Shown piece after piece: positions 8,175 through 17,206 of a stretch of DNA of 38,168 bases. The stretch covers positions 1 through 38,168 of the forward strand of contig CABSEG010000022.1 in assembly GCA_902476645.1 (NCBI GenBank), given 5' to 3'. Numbering within the stretch: the first letter of the stretch is position 1; each line of letters opens with the position of its first letter. Source of the DNA: an uncultured Lachnospiraceae bacterium (GTDB taxonomy: Bacteria; Bacillota; Clostridia; Lachnospirales; Lachnospiraceae). The notes beneath the pieces were generated by a model. That model saw only the letters and a program-made list of their open reading frames with translations, was not told the DNA's origin and made no database searches. A program made the translations under genes and the position numbers.

Positions 8175-9029
8175 ATGCTGAAAACAGGTGATCTGGTGGG
8201 AATAACGGCCTGTTCCGATCCGTTTCCAGTCGAAAAACAGTCTGTGATAACATTTTTGGAGGAAAAGCTGCGCAGCTTTGGATTAATACCAAAGACCAGT
8301 CCGATTCTCTACAAGGCTTCTGCAAGCGGAGAAGAGCGAGCAAAGGTTTTGATGAAATTTTATGAAAGCCATCTTGTGAAAGCGGTTTTTGATGTGTCAG
8401 GTGGAAACTTGGCAAATGAGACTTTGGAATATTTGAACTTTGAGACTTTAAAAGCGCATCCAAAGCCATTATTTGGATACAGTGATTTGACTGTTTTGCT
8501 CAATGGAGTCTATAAAAAGACGGGAACCCCCGCATATCTTTATCAGGTGAGAAATCTGGTGGGAGAGCATGGAAGCCGGCAGAGTCTGGAATTTTGTGAA
8601 AGTCTGTTCCATGGGAAAGACAGTTTATTTAACATTCCATGGAAATGGATACAGGGAAGCGGGATGGAGGGCGTTGTGATTGGAGGAAACCTCCGCTGTT
8701 TTTTAAAGCTGTCAGGAACCTCATACGTGCCGGATTTTCAGGGAAAACTGTTGTTTTTAGAAAGCTATGGCGGTGGGGAGAAACAGATTCGGTCCCTATT
8801 GACCCAATTGAGACATATGGGAGTATACAGACAAATCTCCGGCCTTTTGCTTGGTACCTTTACAAAGCTAGAGCAGGAGGGCGGAAGTAAAACATTGGAG
8901 AAATTGGTACTGGACTCTGTGAGAGATCCTCACCTGCCCATTGCTTTAACAAAGAAGGTAGGGCATGGAAGCGATGCAAAATGTTTGCCAATCGGAGTAT
9001 ACTGTGTTTTGAGGGCAGAGAAAGAATGA
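8175..9029 (+). CDS. LD-carboxypeptidase (peptidase S66 family)
   Basis: Family S66 serine peptidases remove the terminal D-Ala from murein tetrapeptides (LdcA) or cleave related peptides (MccF). The 284-residue protein has the N-terminal MLKTGDLVGITACSDP, the nucleophile motif FGYSDLT (Ser near 103), the Glu segment LLFLESYGGGEKQIR and the His segment KVGHGSDAKCLPIG, completing a Ser-Glu-His triad. A longer frame opens at an ATG at 8148, but GAGGAGAGG directly before the ATG at 8175 decides the start. An extended -10 element (TGCTATACT, 8109-8116) lies upstream. No signal peptide is seen, so it is cytoplasmic as in LdcA. Confidence 0.88.
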   Translation: MLKTGDLVGITACSDPFPVEKQSVITFLEEKLRSFGLIPKTSPILYKASASGEERAKVLMKFYESHLVKAVFDVSGGNLANETLEYLNFETLKAHPKPLFGYSDLTVLLNGVYKKTGTPAYLYQVRNLVGEHGSRQSLEFCESLFHGKDSLFNIPWKWIQGSGMEGVVIGGNLRCFLKLSGTSYVPDFQGKLLFLESYGGGEKQIRSLLTQLRHMGVYRQISGLLLGTFTKLEQEGGSKTLEKLVLDSVRDPHLPIALTKKVGHGSDAKCLPIGVYCVLRAEKE

Positions 9030-9060
9030 TAGAATTGGAAAATTGAAGGAGACAGGAAGT

Positions 9061-9924
9061 ATGGAAGATCATAAGAAGACAGGGTTGGTTTTAGAGGGCG
9101 GCGGCATGAGAGGAATTTATACGGCAGGTGTACTGGATGTATTTATGGATCACTCTGCACATTTTGACGGGGTAATCGGCGTATCTGCGGGAGCGATTCA
9201 TGGCTCTTCTTTTGTGGCCGGACAGCAGGGGAGAAGTATTCGCTATTATAAAAAGTATTGTAAAGATAAAAGATTTATGAGTTTTTGGAGCCTGCTTCAT
9301 ACCGGGGACATTGTAGGAGAGCAGTTTTGTTACCATGATTTGCCGGAGAGACTGGATCCCTTTGATTACCAGGCTTTTCGAAAGACAGATTCAGAGTTTT
9401 ATGTGACTTGCAGCAATGTGGAAACAGGCAAAGCGGAGTACCTGAGAATCAGAGATATGAAGATGGAAATGGATTTATTGAGAGCCTCTGCGTCTATGCC
9501 CTATGTCTCCAAAATAGTGACGGTGGGAAGCAAAAAGCTTCTGGATGGAGGATGTACAGACAGTATTCCCATTATAGCTTTTCAAAAAATGGGCTTCCGG
9601 CATTGTGTAGTGGTCCTGACACGACACGATGGATACGTAAAGAAAGCGGAAAATAAAAAAATGGCCCAACTTTTCTACCGCAAATATCCCGCATTCGCAA
9701 AGGCAATTGCGGAACGACATCTTGTCTACAATCAAACCTTAAAGCAGATTCAAAGGATGGAGCAGGAGGGAAAGATCTTTGTCATCAGGCCCAGCGTGGA
9801 GCTGACTATCAAAAGAACCGGTCATGATCCCTATGAGCTCGAAAAAACATATCAGATCGGGCGTATGGATGCCAAGAAAAAAGTTGGGGATATGCTAAAG
9901 TGGCTATCAGGAGGTAGGAATTAG
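9061..9924 (+). CDS. Patatin-like phospholipase (RssA/YjjU type)
   Basis: This predicted cytoplasmic serine acyl-hydrolase has 287 residues. It shows the patatin oxyanion loop GGGMRGIYTAG (13-23), the nucleophile elbow GVSAGA (Ser42) and the catalytic Asp motif LDGGCTDSIP, so the Ser-Asp dyad is complete. The substrate cannot be read from sequence; bacterial members act on phospholipids or other acyl esters. The start is the ATG at 9061 after AAGGAGACAGG; an upstream TTG at 9043 lies before that site. The gene follows the LD-carboxypeptidase by 31 bases and may share its transcript. Confidence 0.88.
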   Translation: MEDHKKTGLVLEGGGMRGIYTAGVLDVFMDHSAHFDGVIGVSAGAIHGSSFVAGQQGRSIRYYKKYCKDKRFMSFWSLLHTGDIVGEQFCYHDLPERLDPFDYQAFRKTDSEFYVTCSNVETGKAEYLRIRDMKMEMDLLRASASMPYVSKIVTVGSKKLLDGGCTDSIPIIAFQKMGFRHCVVVLTRHDGYVKKAENKKMAQLFYRKYPAFAKAIAERHLVYNQTLKQIQRMEQEGKIFVIRPSVELTIKRTGHDPYELEKTYQIGRMDAKKKVGDMLKWLSGGRN

Positions 9925-10043
9925 AAATTATAAATTGTAATCCGAACATGATGTGCGATAGTCTCTTGTCCGAAGCAGCTTTAAAATTTTTTTAGAGAGA
10001 TAGAAAAATAGCAATTTTGGGAAAGCAGATAAAAGGAGTACGG

Positions 10044-10964
10044 ATGAAAATAGAAAAGTTTTTTGAAAACTGTACCTTATGTCCCAGAATGTGCCGGGTG
10101 AATAGAATGGCTGGGGAAACCGGTTTTTGCAGTCAGAAAAAGGAGTTGGTAGTCGCCAGAGCTGCTTTGCATATGTGGGAGGAACCCTGTCTCTCAGGAA
10201 GTCAGGGTTCCGGAACCGTATTCTTTTCCGGATGTTCTTTGAGATGTATTTATTGCCAAAATAGGAGTATTGCGAAAGGGGAGGCAGGAGAGGAGATTTC
10301 CTGGGAACGTCTGGCACAGATCTTCTTAGACCTGCAAAACCAGGGAGCGAACAATATCAACTTGGTGACACCCTCTCACTTTCTTCCTTATCTTTTAAAG
10401 GCCATACCGGAGGCTAGACAAAAAGGGCTTACCATTCCAATGGTATACAATACGGGTGGATATGAGAGAGCAGAGATCCTGCGTTTGCTGGACGGATACA
10501 TAGATGTCTACTTGCCGGACTTTAAGTATATGGATGAAGAGCTGGCAGCCGAATACTCATATGCTCCGGATTATCCTGAATATGCAAAAAAAGCAATCGA
10601 AGAAATGGTGCGCCAGACGGGAGGATGCATGTTTGACGAGCAGACAGGTATGATAAAAAAAGGCGTCATCGTACGGCATCTGGTACTTCCCGGACATACA
10701 AAGGATTCAAAACAGGTGATCCAATATTTACACAGGATGTATGGAGAGAAAATTTTTCTGAGTTTGATGAGTCAATATACGCCTATGGAATGGATGAAGG
10801 GACATCCCCTTTTGGGGAGGAAGATCACAAAGCGGGAATATGAGAGGGTTGTAGATTATGCGTTGGAAATAGGGGTGCAACAGGGATTTATTCAGGAAGG
10901 GGATGTGGCAAAGGAGAGCTTTATCCCGGACTTTGATGGGACAGGGGTGGAGTCGAAAATATAA
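10044..10964 (+). CDS. Radical SAM protein, PflX-like (pyruvate formate-lyase activase family)
   Basis: The 306-residue protein starts with a Cys-rich segment, NCTLCPRMCRVNRMAGETGFC. The radical SAM cluster motif SGCSLRCIYCQN (CxxxCxxC) follows near residue 67. This order matches the COG1313/PflX group, relatives of glycyl-radical-enzyme activases whose substrate is unknown. No glycyl radical enzyme gene is nearby, so no partner is suggested. The ATG at 10044 lies 6 bases after AAAAGGAG; the longer frame from 10017 lacks support. A terminator-like hairpin follows at 11099. Confidence 0.87.
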   Translation: MKIEKFFENCTLCPRMCRVNRMAGETGFCSQKKELVVARAALHMWEEPCLSGSQGSGTVFFSGCSLRCIYCQNRSIAKGEAGEEISWERLAQIFLDLQNQGANNINLVTPSHFLPYLLKAIPEARQKGLTIPMVYNTGGYERAEILRLLDGYIDVYLPDFKYMDEELAAEYSYAPDYPEYAKKAIEEMVRQTGGCMFDEQTGMIKKGVIVRHLVLPGHTKDSKQVIQYLHRMYGEKIFLSLMSQYTPMEWMKGHPLLGRKITKREYERVVDYALEIGVQQGFIQEGDVAKESFIPDFDGTGVESKI

Positions 10965-11098
10965 GATTAGACGGAGAATTAAGATGATAAGATGGTTCCT
11001 CTTGGGGGAAGGGCATTATATGTTTATGTTGTTTATCTTGTAAATATTAAAAAATTCTCTTTAAATATCTAGGTCAAAAAAACTAATTTAAAATAATC

Positions 11099-11131
11099 AA
11101 AAAGCAGATGAATAAAATCACCTGCTTTTTG
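11099..11131. terminator. Bidirectional intrinsic terminator
   Basis: AAAAAGCAGaTGA pairs with TCAcCTGCTTTTT. A/T tracts on both sides allow it to end both the radical SAM transcript (+) and the tRNA transcript (-). Confidence 0.75.
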
Positions 11132-11185
11132 ATTGTGTAGGATTATACACTTTATCTTTTGTATTTATGCGGGAAACCGCATAAA

Positions 11186-11258
11186 TGGAGTATACGGGAC
11201 TTGAACCCGTGACCTATACGTTGCGAACGTATCGCGCTCCCAACTGCGCCAATACCCC
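11186..11258 (-). tRNA. tRNA-Ala (anticodon CGC)
   Basis: On the minus strand the acceptor arms GGGGTAT and ATACTCC pair with a G3:U70 wobble, the alanine identity element. The anticodon stem ATACG/CGTAT encloses TTCGCAA, giving anticodon CGC. The T arm contains GGTTCAAGTCC. The discriminator is A and CCA is not encoded. Confidence 0.93.
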
Positions 11259-11266
11259 TTTAAAAA

Positions 11267-11340
11267 TGGAAGCAATGGGGCTCGAACCCATGACCTCTCG
11301 CGTGTGAGGCGAACGCTCATCCCAGCTGAGCTATGCTTCC
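11267..11340 (-). tRNA. tRNA-Val (anticodon CAC)
   Basis: On the minus strand the acceptor arms GGAAGCA and TGCTTCC pair, with discriminator A. The anticodon loop CTCACAC gives anticodon CAC, and the T loop is TTCGAGC. It lies 8 bases upstream of tRNA-Ala, so the two are co-transcribed. Confidence 0.93.
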
Positions 11341-11348
11341 ATGCGTAT

Positions 11349-11376
11349 ATTGTAACACTTTATCGAAAAAAATCAA
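11349..11376 (-). promoter_or_regulatory. Promoter of the tRNA-Val/tRNA-Ala transcript
   Basis: On the minus strand, TTGATT (11371-11376) and TACAAT (11349-11354) are spaced by 16 bases and lie immediately before tRNA-Val. Confidence 0.7.
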
Positions 11377-11472
11377 TAGGAGAATGAAAGAAATTGTAAG
11401 AGATGCTTTTGATATCTTGAATAACAGAATGTTACTTTCTATTTACAGTATAGTCTGGGCGAAAGCCCCGGA

Positions 11473-11634
11473 TTATTTCCGGGGTTCTGCCAGATTGATC
11501 TGCCTGATATGCAGTCTCAGTACACGATTAATGTATTGAGAAAAAGATCGATCATCTTTATATGCCAGATCTTTGACCTCCTTTATCAGATCACTATCAA
11601 GTGTGATACTGACTTTTTCTTTTAGCGGTCGCAT
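11473..11634 (-). CDS. Orphan ribbon-helix-helix protein (53 aa)
   Basis: A short complete gene encodes a protein beginning MRPLKEKVSITLDSDLIKEV. Residues about 7-13 (KVSITLD) form the expected DNA-binding beta strand of the Arc/CopG/MetJ fold, and two helices follow (SDLIKEVKDLAYK and SFSQYINRVLRLHIRQ). The ATG at 11634 follows AAGGGAGGTG at an ideal distance. The stop lies in a CCCCGG/CCGGGG hairpin (11466-11484) that may act as a weak terminator. Such proteins are autoregulators or antitoxins, but no toxin gene is next to it, so it is an orphan. Confidence 0.78.
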   Translation of the reverse strand: MRPLKEKVSITLDSDLIKEVKDLAYKDDRSFSQYINRVLRLHIRQINLAEPRK

Positions 11635-11841
11635 AGAGCACCTCCCTTGTTAAAGTATATTTCCAGCATAGTACTGGTACGTTCCATGATATAATCGTTT
11701 TCGTAATGGTGGGTCCCAGGAATAGTGGGAGGAATAAAATTTCCTAAACTTACATTTCATTGTACCTATGAAAAAAGAATTGTAAGCCGACGATACATAT
11801 TGTTACTGGCTTGGTTATAGCGGCTTTTTCTACACGGATTC

Positions 11842-11886
11842 TTAAGAAAGATTTAAGTAGGCTAAGCATTGACCACATGCTATAAT
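11842..11886 (+). promoter_or_regulatory. Activator-type promoter of the export operon
   Basis: An extended -10 element, TGCTATAAT (11878-11886), has no good -35. Its place is taken by direct repeats TTAAG at 11842 and 11853 (11 bases apart) and a degenerate CTAAG at 11862. Direct repeats one helical turn apart next to a weak -35 are typical of OmpR/PhoB-family response regulator sites. The assignment is inference. Confidence 0.45.
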
Positions 11887-11926
11887 GACAAAGGACAAGT
11901 CTATAAATCTGTAGTGGAGGATGGAG

Positions 11927-13366
11927 ATGAGAAGCAAAAAAAAGCGAATAATCGCGATCGGAATTGCAGTGGTGATCCTGGCGGCAGCCGGAATCACTTT
12001 TTGGTTTGTTTATGGAAGAGGAGGTTCGACAGGAGGAGAGTCAGAGCGCAGCTTTTATGTAGATTCCGTAGCAAACATAACAGGAGTAGGGAGCGGCAGT
12101 GGCATTATTGACAGATTCAGCGGGGTAGTAGAGCCGCAGAAGACTTGGAAGATAGAAGTGTCTTCCGAAAAGACGGTAGGAGAAATCTATGTCAAGGAAG
12201 GAGACGAAGTTAAAGTAGGGGATCAGCTGTTTATCTATGACACCCGGGAAGATGAAGAGAATCTGGCTCAGGCAGAGATTGAGCTGGACAGAATTTCCAG
12301 CGAGATTGAGATGGAAAAGCAGCAGATTGCGCAGCTACAGGCGGAAAAAGCCAAGGCACCTGCGGAAGATCAGTTGGAATATACGACTCGGATCCAGACC
12401 GCAGAAAATTCACAGAAGAAAAGTGAATATGAGTATAAGAGTCAGCAGGTCCAGATTGAGCAGTTGAAAAAGACGATCAATTCTGCGGTTGTAACCAGTG
12501 AAATTGACGGAGTTGTGAAGTCCATTAATAATAGTGATTCCTCTGATTCGTATGCGTCTCTAAGTGGGGAGACAGAAGCGTTTATGACGATACTGGCAAC
12601 TGGGAACTTCCGAATTAAAGGAACCGTGAACGAGCAGAATATATCATCAGTGATGGAAGGACAGCCAGTCCTTGTGCATTCCAGAGTAGATGAAGATCAG
12701 ATATGGAAGGGAACTATGACCGCAGTCGACACAGAGAATCCTGAGAAAAATGAAAATGCGGTATATTATAGCGGGGATTCATCTGAGACTTCCAGCAGTT
12801 ATCCATTTTATGTAGAACTAGAGTCAGCGGATGGTCTGATGCTGGGGCAGCATGTGTATATTGAGATGGACTATGGACAGGGTGAAAAGAAGGAAGGCCT
12901 GTGGCTGGGAGAGTACTATATTGTGCAAGAGGATAATAAGGCATACGTATGGGCTGCAAATACTAAGGACAGGCTGGAAAAGCGGGAAGTTACCCTTGGC
13001 GAGTACGATGAAGAACTAATGGAATATGAAATTTTAGATGGTTTGACGACCGAGGATTATATTGCATTTCCGGAAGAGGGAATAAAAGAGGGAATGAAAG
13101 CAGAAAAGAATATTGATCAGGTAATCTCCAACATGGACCAGGGAGAGGATATGAATCCGGAGGAAGATATGGGTCTGGAAGAGGAAGAAAACCCAGAGGG
13201 CATGGATAACGGAGAAGTCTACGAGGATATAGAAGGCGGCGCGGACAGTATTGTAGTTCCCTATGACGCAGATGAGGACACAGGCGGTGTGGAAGATGGA
13301 ATGATTATGGATGAAGGAGAGATTGGAGATGGAAGTGCGCCTGTGGATGCGGGAATGGAGGAATAA
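11927..13366 (+). CDS. HlyD/MacA-like membrane fusion (adaptor) protein 1
   Basis: This 479-residue protein has an N-terminal membrane anchor (about 6-27, IIAIGIAVVILAAAGITFWFVYG), a lipoyl-like hairpin domain with a coiled coil (about 100-170, rich in E/Q/K) and a beta-barrel region, matching RND/ABC adaptors of the MacA type. The C-terminal 95 residues are very acidic (many D, E, G, M) and look disordered. TGGAGG lies immediately before an ATG at 11921 and 6 bases before the ATG at 11927, so the latter is preferred. It is first of four genes, followed by the ATPase 2 bases later. It probably couples the MacB-like permease to export across the thick cell wall. Confidence 0.87.
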   Translation: MRSKKKRIIAIGIAVVILAAAGITFWFVYGRGGSTGGESERSFYVDSVANITGVGSGSGIIDRFSGVVEPQKTWKIEVSSEKTVGEIYVKEGDEVKVGDQLFIYDTREDEENLAQAEIELDRISSEIEMEKQQIAQLQAEKAKAPAEDQLEYTTRIQTAENSQKKSEYEYKSQQVQIEQLKKTINSAVVTSEIDGVVKSINNSDSSDSYASLSGETEAFMTILATGNFRIKGTVNEQNISSVMEGQPVLVHSRVDEDQIWKGTMTAVDTENPEKNENAVYYSGDSSETSSSYPFYVELESADGLMLGQHVYIEMDYGQGEKKEGLWLGEYYIVQEDNKAYVWAANTKDRLEKREVTLGEYDEELMEYEILDGLTTEDYIAFPEEGIKEGMKAEKNIDQVISNMDQGEDMNPEEDMGLEEEENPEGMDNGEVYEDIEGGADSIVVPYDADEDTGGVEDGMIMDEGEIGDGSAPVDAGMEE

Positions 13367-13368
13367 TT

Positions 13369-14058
13369 GTGATCCTGGAATTAGACCATATTTATAAAGA
13401 CTATATACAGGGAAACATGGTGGTGCCGGTGCTGAAGGATGTCAATCTTCATGTGGATGAGGGAGAATATTTAGCTATCATGGGTCCCTCTGGATCGGGG
13501 AAATCGACCTTAATGAATATCATCGGTTGTCTGGACCTTCCTACAAAAGGAACTTATATTTTAAATGGTGAGAATGTCCTTGGAATGAGAGATGGAGCCT
13601 TGGCCGAAGTACGGCTACGAACGGTAGGATTTGTTTTTCAGACGTTTCAGCTTTTGCCCAGACAGACGGCATTGGATAACGTGGCATTGCCATTGATTTA
13701 TGCGGGAGTTTCCAAAAAAGAACGAAGAAAACGTGCGGCAGTGGCATTGGAAAGAGTTGGATTGGCAGATCGTATGGAATTTGTGCCGAATCAGCTTTCC
13801 GGCGGACAGAAACAAAGGGTTGCCATTGCCCGGGCTTTAGTCAATAATCCAAAGATTATTTTGGCAGATGAGCCGACAGGGGCATTGGACTCCAAATCCA
13901 GTCGCCAGGTTATGGAACTGTTTTCCAAGCTGAATGAAGAAGGCGTTACCATAATTATGATTACCCATGACAGCGGTGTGGCAAAGTGTGCGAAGCGCAT
14001 TGTGGATATTTTGGATGGAGAAATCTCTGAGAGAAATCAAGAGGAGGGAACTCTATGA
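13369..14058 (+). CDS. MacB-type ABC transporter ATPase
   Basis: The 229-residue ATPase belongs to the LolD/MacB/FtsE group. Walker A GPSGSGKS is near residue 39. The Q-loop region FVFQTFQLLP, signature LSGGQKQR, Walker B IILADEPTGALD and H-loop MITHD are all intact. It begins with GTG at 13369 after GGAGGAATAATT, and its stop codon overlaps the start of the second adaptor (ATGA). It powers the FtsX-type permease encoded two genes downstream. Confidence 0.94.
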   Translation: MILELDHIYKDYIQGNMVVPVLKDVNLHVDEGEYLAIMGPSGSGKSTLMNIIGCLDLPTKGTYILNGENVLGMRDGALAEVRLRTVGFVFQTFQLLPRQTALDNVALPLIYAGVSKKERRKRAAVALERVGLADRMEFVPNQLSGGQKQRVAIARALVNNPKIILADEPTGALDSKSSRQVMELFSKLNEEGVTIIMITHDSGVAKCAKRIVDILDGEISERNQEEGTL

Positions 14059-15923
14059 AGAAACTGACAATCGTATTTACCTGTATCGGAACCGTCGCCG
14101 TCGTTGGCGGGGGAGGATATGGAATTTATCGGTATATTAAGGCAAACGCCCAGCCAGTTGAGGTGACAAAGGTTGCCTACCTGAATACAGGGTGGTGGGG
14201 AAATGAGAGTACATCTACCTATGGAATTGTCACGTCCAATGCAACCCAGGAAGTAAATTTGGATGGGGAGCAACTGGTAAAAGAAATTTATGTCAAAGAG
14301 GGCGATCAGGTAAAAATTGGCGATAAGCTGCTATCCTTTGACACGACGCTTTTGGAATTGAATCTGGAGTCGGAAAAACTTAATAAACAGACATTAGAAT
14401 TAGAGCTACAGGGAATGGAAAATGATCTGGCAAAATTGAAGGCGATTACGCCGATTCCGGATGACAGTGCCCAGGCAGTTTCCCTTGTGAAAAACGAAGT
14501 TCCTATGGTAGCTTCTCAGGTTCAGGCACCAGAGACGGAGGGTCAATCGGAACTTCAAACAGAAGAGACCGAATCAGAAGGCCCCAAGCTTCCGGCAGAA
14601 GAGACGGAAGATACCAACCTGCCTTCCACAGAAGAGCAGCCGGAGATAGAACAGGAGGAAGAGGAAACATCTCCTCTGGATAAGATCAAAGCACAAAAAA
14701 GATTGACCTATAAATCAAAACCCTACAAGGGAACAGGAACCAAGGATGATCCTTATGTGTTTTTCTGCCGGGATGGCGCAGTGGTGGAAGCTTCTTTTAT
14801 GAATAAGATTATTGGATATAACGAAGCCGGAACTTCCAAGAAAAACGGGGGGATGAATGGGGACGGAAAGGGCAGTTATGCGGTATTAGAGATTCGCGAG
14901 GGGGATGCGGTATCTGGAGGATATCTGAAATCGATCCATATTAATGGGACATCAAAAGCGGATAAACCCTATGCACCCGGCGTAACTTGGACATTCACAA
15001 GTGAGGGAATTGTAAAAAATGAGATGGAAGTCAGCGAACCTGAGGAAGGAGACGATGTTCAGGGGGGTGACGATTGGAACTATGGAGATGATGGGATCTT
15101 TGAGGATGACAGTGAGATCTATACGGTGTCGGAGCTGAAAGAGGCAATTGCGACCCAAGAAGACGATATCAGAAGTCAAAAATTAGATATCCGTGAGGCA
15201 GAGCTCAAGGTGAGGCAGGCAGAGCGAAAGTTGGAGGAAGCCACCATTAAAGCCACGATCAATGGCGTGGTAAAAACCGTGGGTGATCCCGAGGTAGGAC
15301 AGATGGATGACGAGCCGTTTCTGACTGTGAACAGCGATGAGGGACTTTATGTACGCGGTACCATCAGCGAGTTGAAACTGGATTCTGTGGAAGTGGGAGC
15401 CATGGTAGACGGCATGTCACAGGAAACAAGCATTAGTTTTATGGCCACAATAACAGAGGTGTCAGAATACCCGGAAGCGGGAGACAGCATGTATGGTTGG
15501 AGCGATGGGAATACCAATGTTTCGAATTACCCCTTTCTGGCATATATTGAAGAATCAGAAGGGCTGAATGTAAACGAGATGGTAAGTTTGAATATTCAAC
15601 AGGACGCAGAGGAAGTGATGGGAACCATCTATCTGGAAAAAGCTTATATTCGTTCAGAAAACGGCCAAAGTTATGTTTGGATCACAGATTCTGATAAGAG
15701 GTTAAAAAAACAGTACATTAGAACCGGAAGAACTCTGTATGGTTCCACAGTGGAGGTAAAAGAGGGATTAAGCGATGAGGATTATATCGCTTTTCCGTAT
15801 GGAAAGAATGTAAAAGAAGGGGCCAGGACTGTCAGCGAAGATGACGAGGATGAAAGCTCAGGTGAAGACGTGGACAGTTTAGACGTGTATTCAGAAGACG
15901 TGGCAGTGGAGCCAGTAGGATGA
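14055..15923 (+). CDS. HlyD/MacA-like adaptor protein 2 with inserted domain
   Basis: The 622-residue adaptor has an N-terminal membrane anchor (about 4-26) and a lipoyl/barrel half ending near residue 125 (VKEIYVKEGDQVKIGDKLLSFD). An acidic linker (about 145-215) and an extra globular domain (about 220-325: YKGTGTKDDPYVFFC ... GSYAVLEIREGDAVSGGYL) follow. Next is a coiled coil (about 355-400, SELKEAIATQEDDIRSQ), then the rest of the adaptor (TINGVVKTVGDPEVGQMDDEPF). Ordinary MacA proteins have 370-480 residues, so the insertion is notable. It overlaps the ATPase by 4 bases. Two different adaptors in one operon suggest a hetero-oligomeric periphery. Confidence 0.85.
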   Translation: MKKLTIVFTCIGTVAVVGGGGYGIYRYIKANAQPVEVTKVAYLNTGWWGNESTSTYGIVTSNATQEVNLDGEQLVKEIYVKEGDQVKIGDKLLSFDTTLLELNLESEKLNKQTLELELQGMENDLAKLKAITPIPDDSAQAVSLVKNEVPMVASQVQAPETEGQSELQTEETESEGPKLPAEETEDTNLPSTEEQPEIEQEEEETSPLDKIKAQKRLTYKSKPYKGTGTKDDPYVFFCRDGAVVEASFMNKIIGYNEAGTSKKNGGMNGDGKGSYAVLEIREGDAVSGGYLKSIHINGTSKADKPYAPGVTWTFTSEGIVKNEMEVSEPEEGDDVQGGDDWNYGDDGIFEDDSEIYTVSELKEAIATQEDDIRSQKLDIREAELKVRQAERKLEEATIKATINGVVKTVGDPEVGQMDDEPFLTVNSDEGLYVRGTISELKLDSVEVGAMVDGMSQETSISFMATITEVSEYPEAGDSMYGWSDGNTNVSNYPFLAYIEESEGLNVNEMVSLNIQQDAEEVMGTIYLEKAYIRSENGQSYVWITDSDKRLKKQYIRTGRTLYGSTVEVKEGLSDEDYIAFPYGKNVKEGARTVSEDDEDESSGEDVDSLDVYSEDVAVEPVG

Positions 15924-15936
15924 CGGGAGGAATGAG

Positions 15937-17199
15937 ATGTTAGAAAATATAAGATTGGCTTTTCAGGGCATCTGGTCCCATAAAATGCGTTCATTTCTAA
16001 CAATGCTGGGTATCATCATCGGAATTGCGGCGATTATTTCCATAGTTTCTACAATTCAGGGAACCAATGAACAGCTGCAGCAAAATTTGATTGGTTCCGG
16101 AAACAATACGGTACAGGTGGACTTGTACAGGGCGAACGCTGAGTACACGTTTGACTATGAAAGCGTACCTCAGGGAGTGCCTGTGATCACAGAGGAAGTA
16201 CGTCAGCAGATGCTAGATGTGGACGGAGTAGAAAATGTTACATTATACAATAGCAGAAGTTATGCGGACGGTATTTTTTATCTGGACAATTCTCTACAGG
16301 GGGCCAGAGTCTATGGAATCGATCAGAATTATTTTGCCACCTGTGGATATGAAGTGCGCACTGGCAGGCAGTTTATTGACGATGATTATACCCAATTTCG
16401 TAAAGTGGTGATTTTGGATCAGGATGCGGCCAGCAGTCTGTTTCAGGAAGAAAGCCCTTTGGGAAAAACCCTGGAGATTTTGGGAGAGCCCTATGTTATT
16501 GTAGGGGTTGCGCAGAAGGCGGATCAGTTTGAGCCGGTAATTAACTCTATGGAAGAGTATTATGAGTACTATGGCGAGGAAGCTTATACTTCCGGTGTTG
16601 TGTATATACCATCTGCTGCCTGGGGGATTGCTTATCAGTATGATGAGCCGCAAAATATTATTGTAAAGGCGGAAACGACAGATGATATGACAACGGTTGG
16701 AAAGCGGTGTGAGGAGATTGTGAATGCGAATATCAACACCTCAGACAGTGATATTAAATATAAGGCCGAAGATATCATGAAGAATCTGGAGGCAAAACAA
16801 AAGGCCAGTGAGGCGGCAAATACTCAATTAATCTGGATTGCCAGTATCTCTTTGCTGGTGGGAGGAATCGGCGTAATGAATATTATGCTGGTATCTGTCA
16901 CTGAGAGGACCAGCGAGATTGGATTGAAAAAGGCTGTGGGAGCAAAAAAACGCAGCATTTTAGGACAGTTTTTAACAGAAGCAGTGGTATTGACCAGTAT
17001 GGGAGGTATGATCGGCGTAATTGCGGGAATCGGGCTATCCAGGGTAATCTCAAAGATGGCAGATATTCCTGTGGGAATCAGCGTTCCGGCTATTATAGTT
17101 TCTGTTCTTTTTTCGATGCTGATCGGAGTGATTTTCGGGCTTCTGCCTTCCGTAAAGGCTTCCAATTTAAATCCCATTGATGCGTTGCGTCATGAATAA
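15937..17199 (+). CDS. MacB-like ABC transporter permease (FtsX domain)
   Basis: The 420-residue permease has the MacB topology: a first membrane helix (about 18-42, FLTMLGIIIGIAAIISIVSTI), a large extracellular domain (about 43-285) and three C-terminal helices of the FtsX domain (about 290-315, 340-370, 375-405). The segments GGIGVMNIMLVSVTERTSEIGLKKAVGAKK and LLPSVKASNLNPIDALRHE are diagnostic. The ATG follows GGGAGG. With the ATPase it should form a mechanotransmission-type transporter exporting peptides, antibiotics or lipoproteins; the cargo is unknown. Confidence 0.93.
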   Translation: MLENIRLAFQGIWSHKMRSFLTMLGIIIGIAAIISIVSTIQGTNEQLQQNLIGSGNNTVQVDLYRANAEYTFDYESVPQGVPVITEEVRQQMLDVDGVENVTLYNSRSYADGIFYLDNSLQGARVYGIDQNYFATCGYEVRTGRQFIDDDYTQFRKVVILDQDAASSLFQEESPLGKTLEILGEPYVIVGVAQKADQFEPVINSMEEYYEYYGEEAYTSGVVYIPSAAWGIAYQYDEPQNIIVKAETTDDMTTVGKRCEEIVNANINTSDSDIKYKAEDIMKNLEAKQKASEAANTQLIWIASISLLVGGIGVMNIMLVSVTERTSEIGLKKAVGAKKRSILGQFLTEAVVLTSMGGMIGVIAGIGLSRVISKMADIPVGISVPAIIVSVLFSMLIGVIFGLLPSVKASNLNPIDALRHE

Positions 17200-17206
17200 A
17201 AAAAAC

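Noticed and set aside
11622..11687. Tiny minus-strand frame (21 codons) overlapping the start of the ribbon-helix-helix gene
   Set aside because: No ribosome binding site; too short to judge.
11869..11886. TTGACC close to TATAAT as a -35/-10 pair
   Set aside because: The spacing is only about six bases, far below 16-18; the extended -10 explanation is better.
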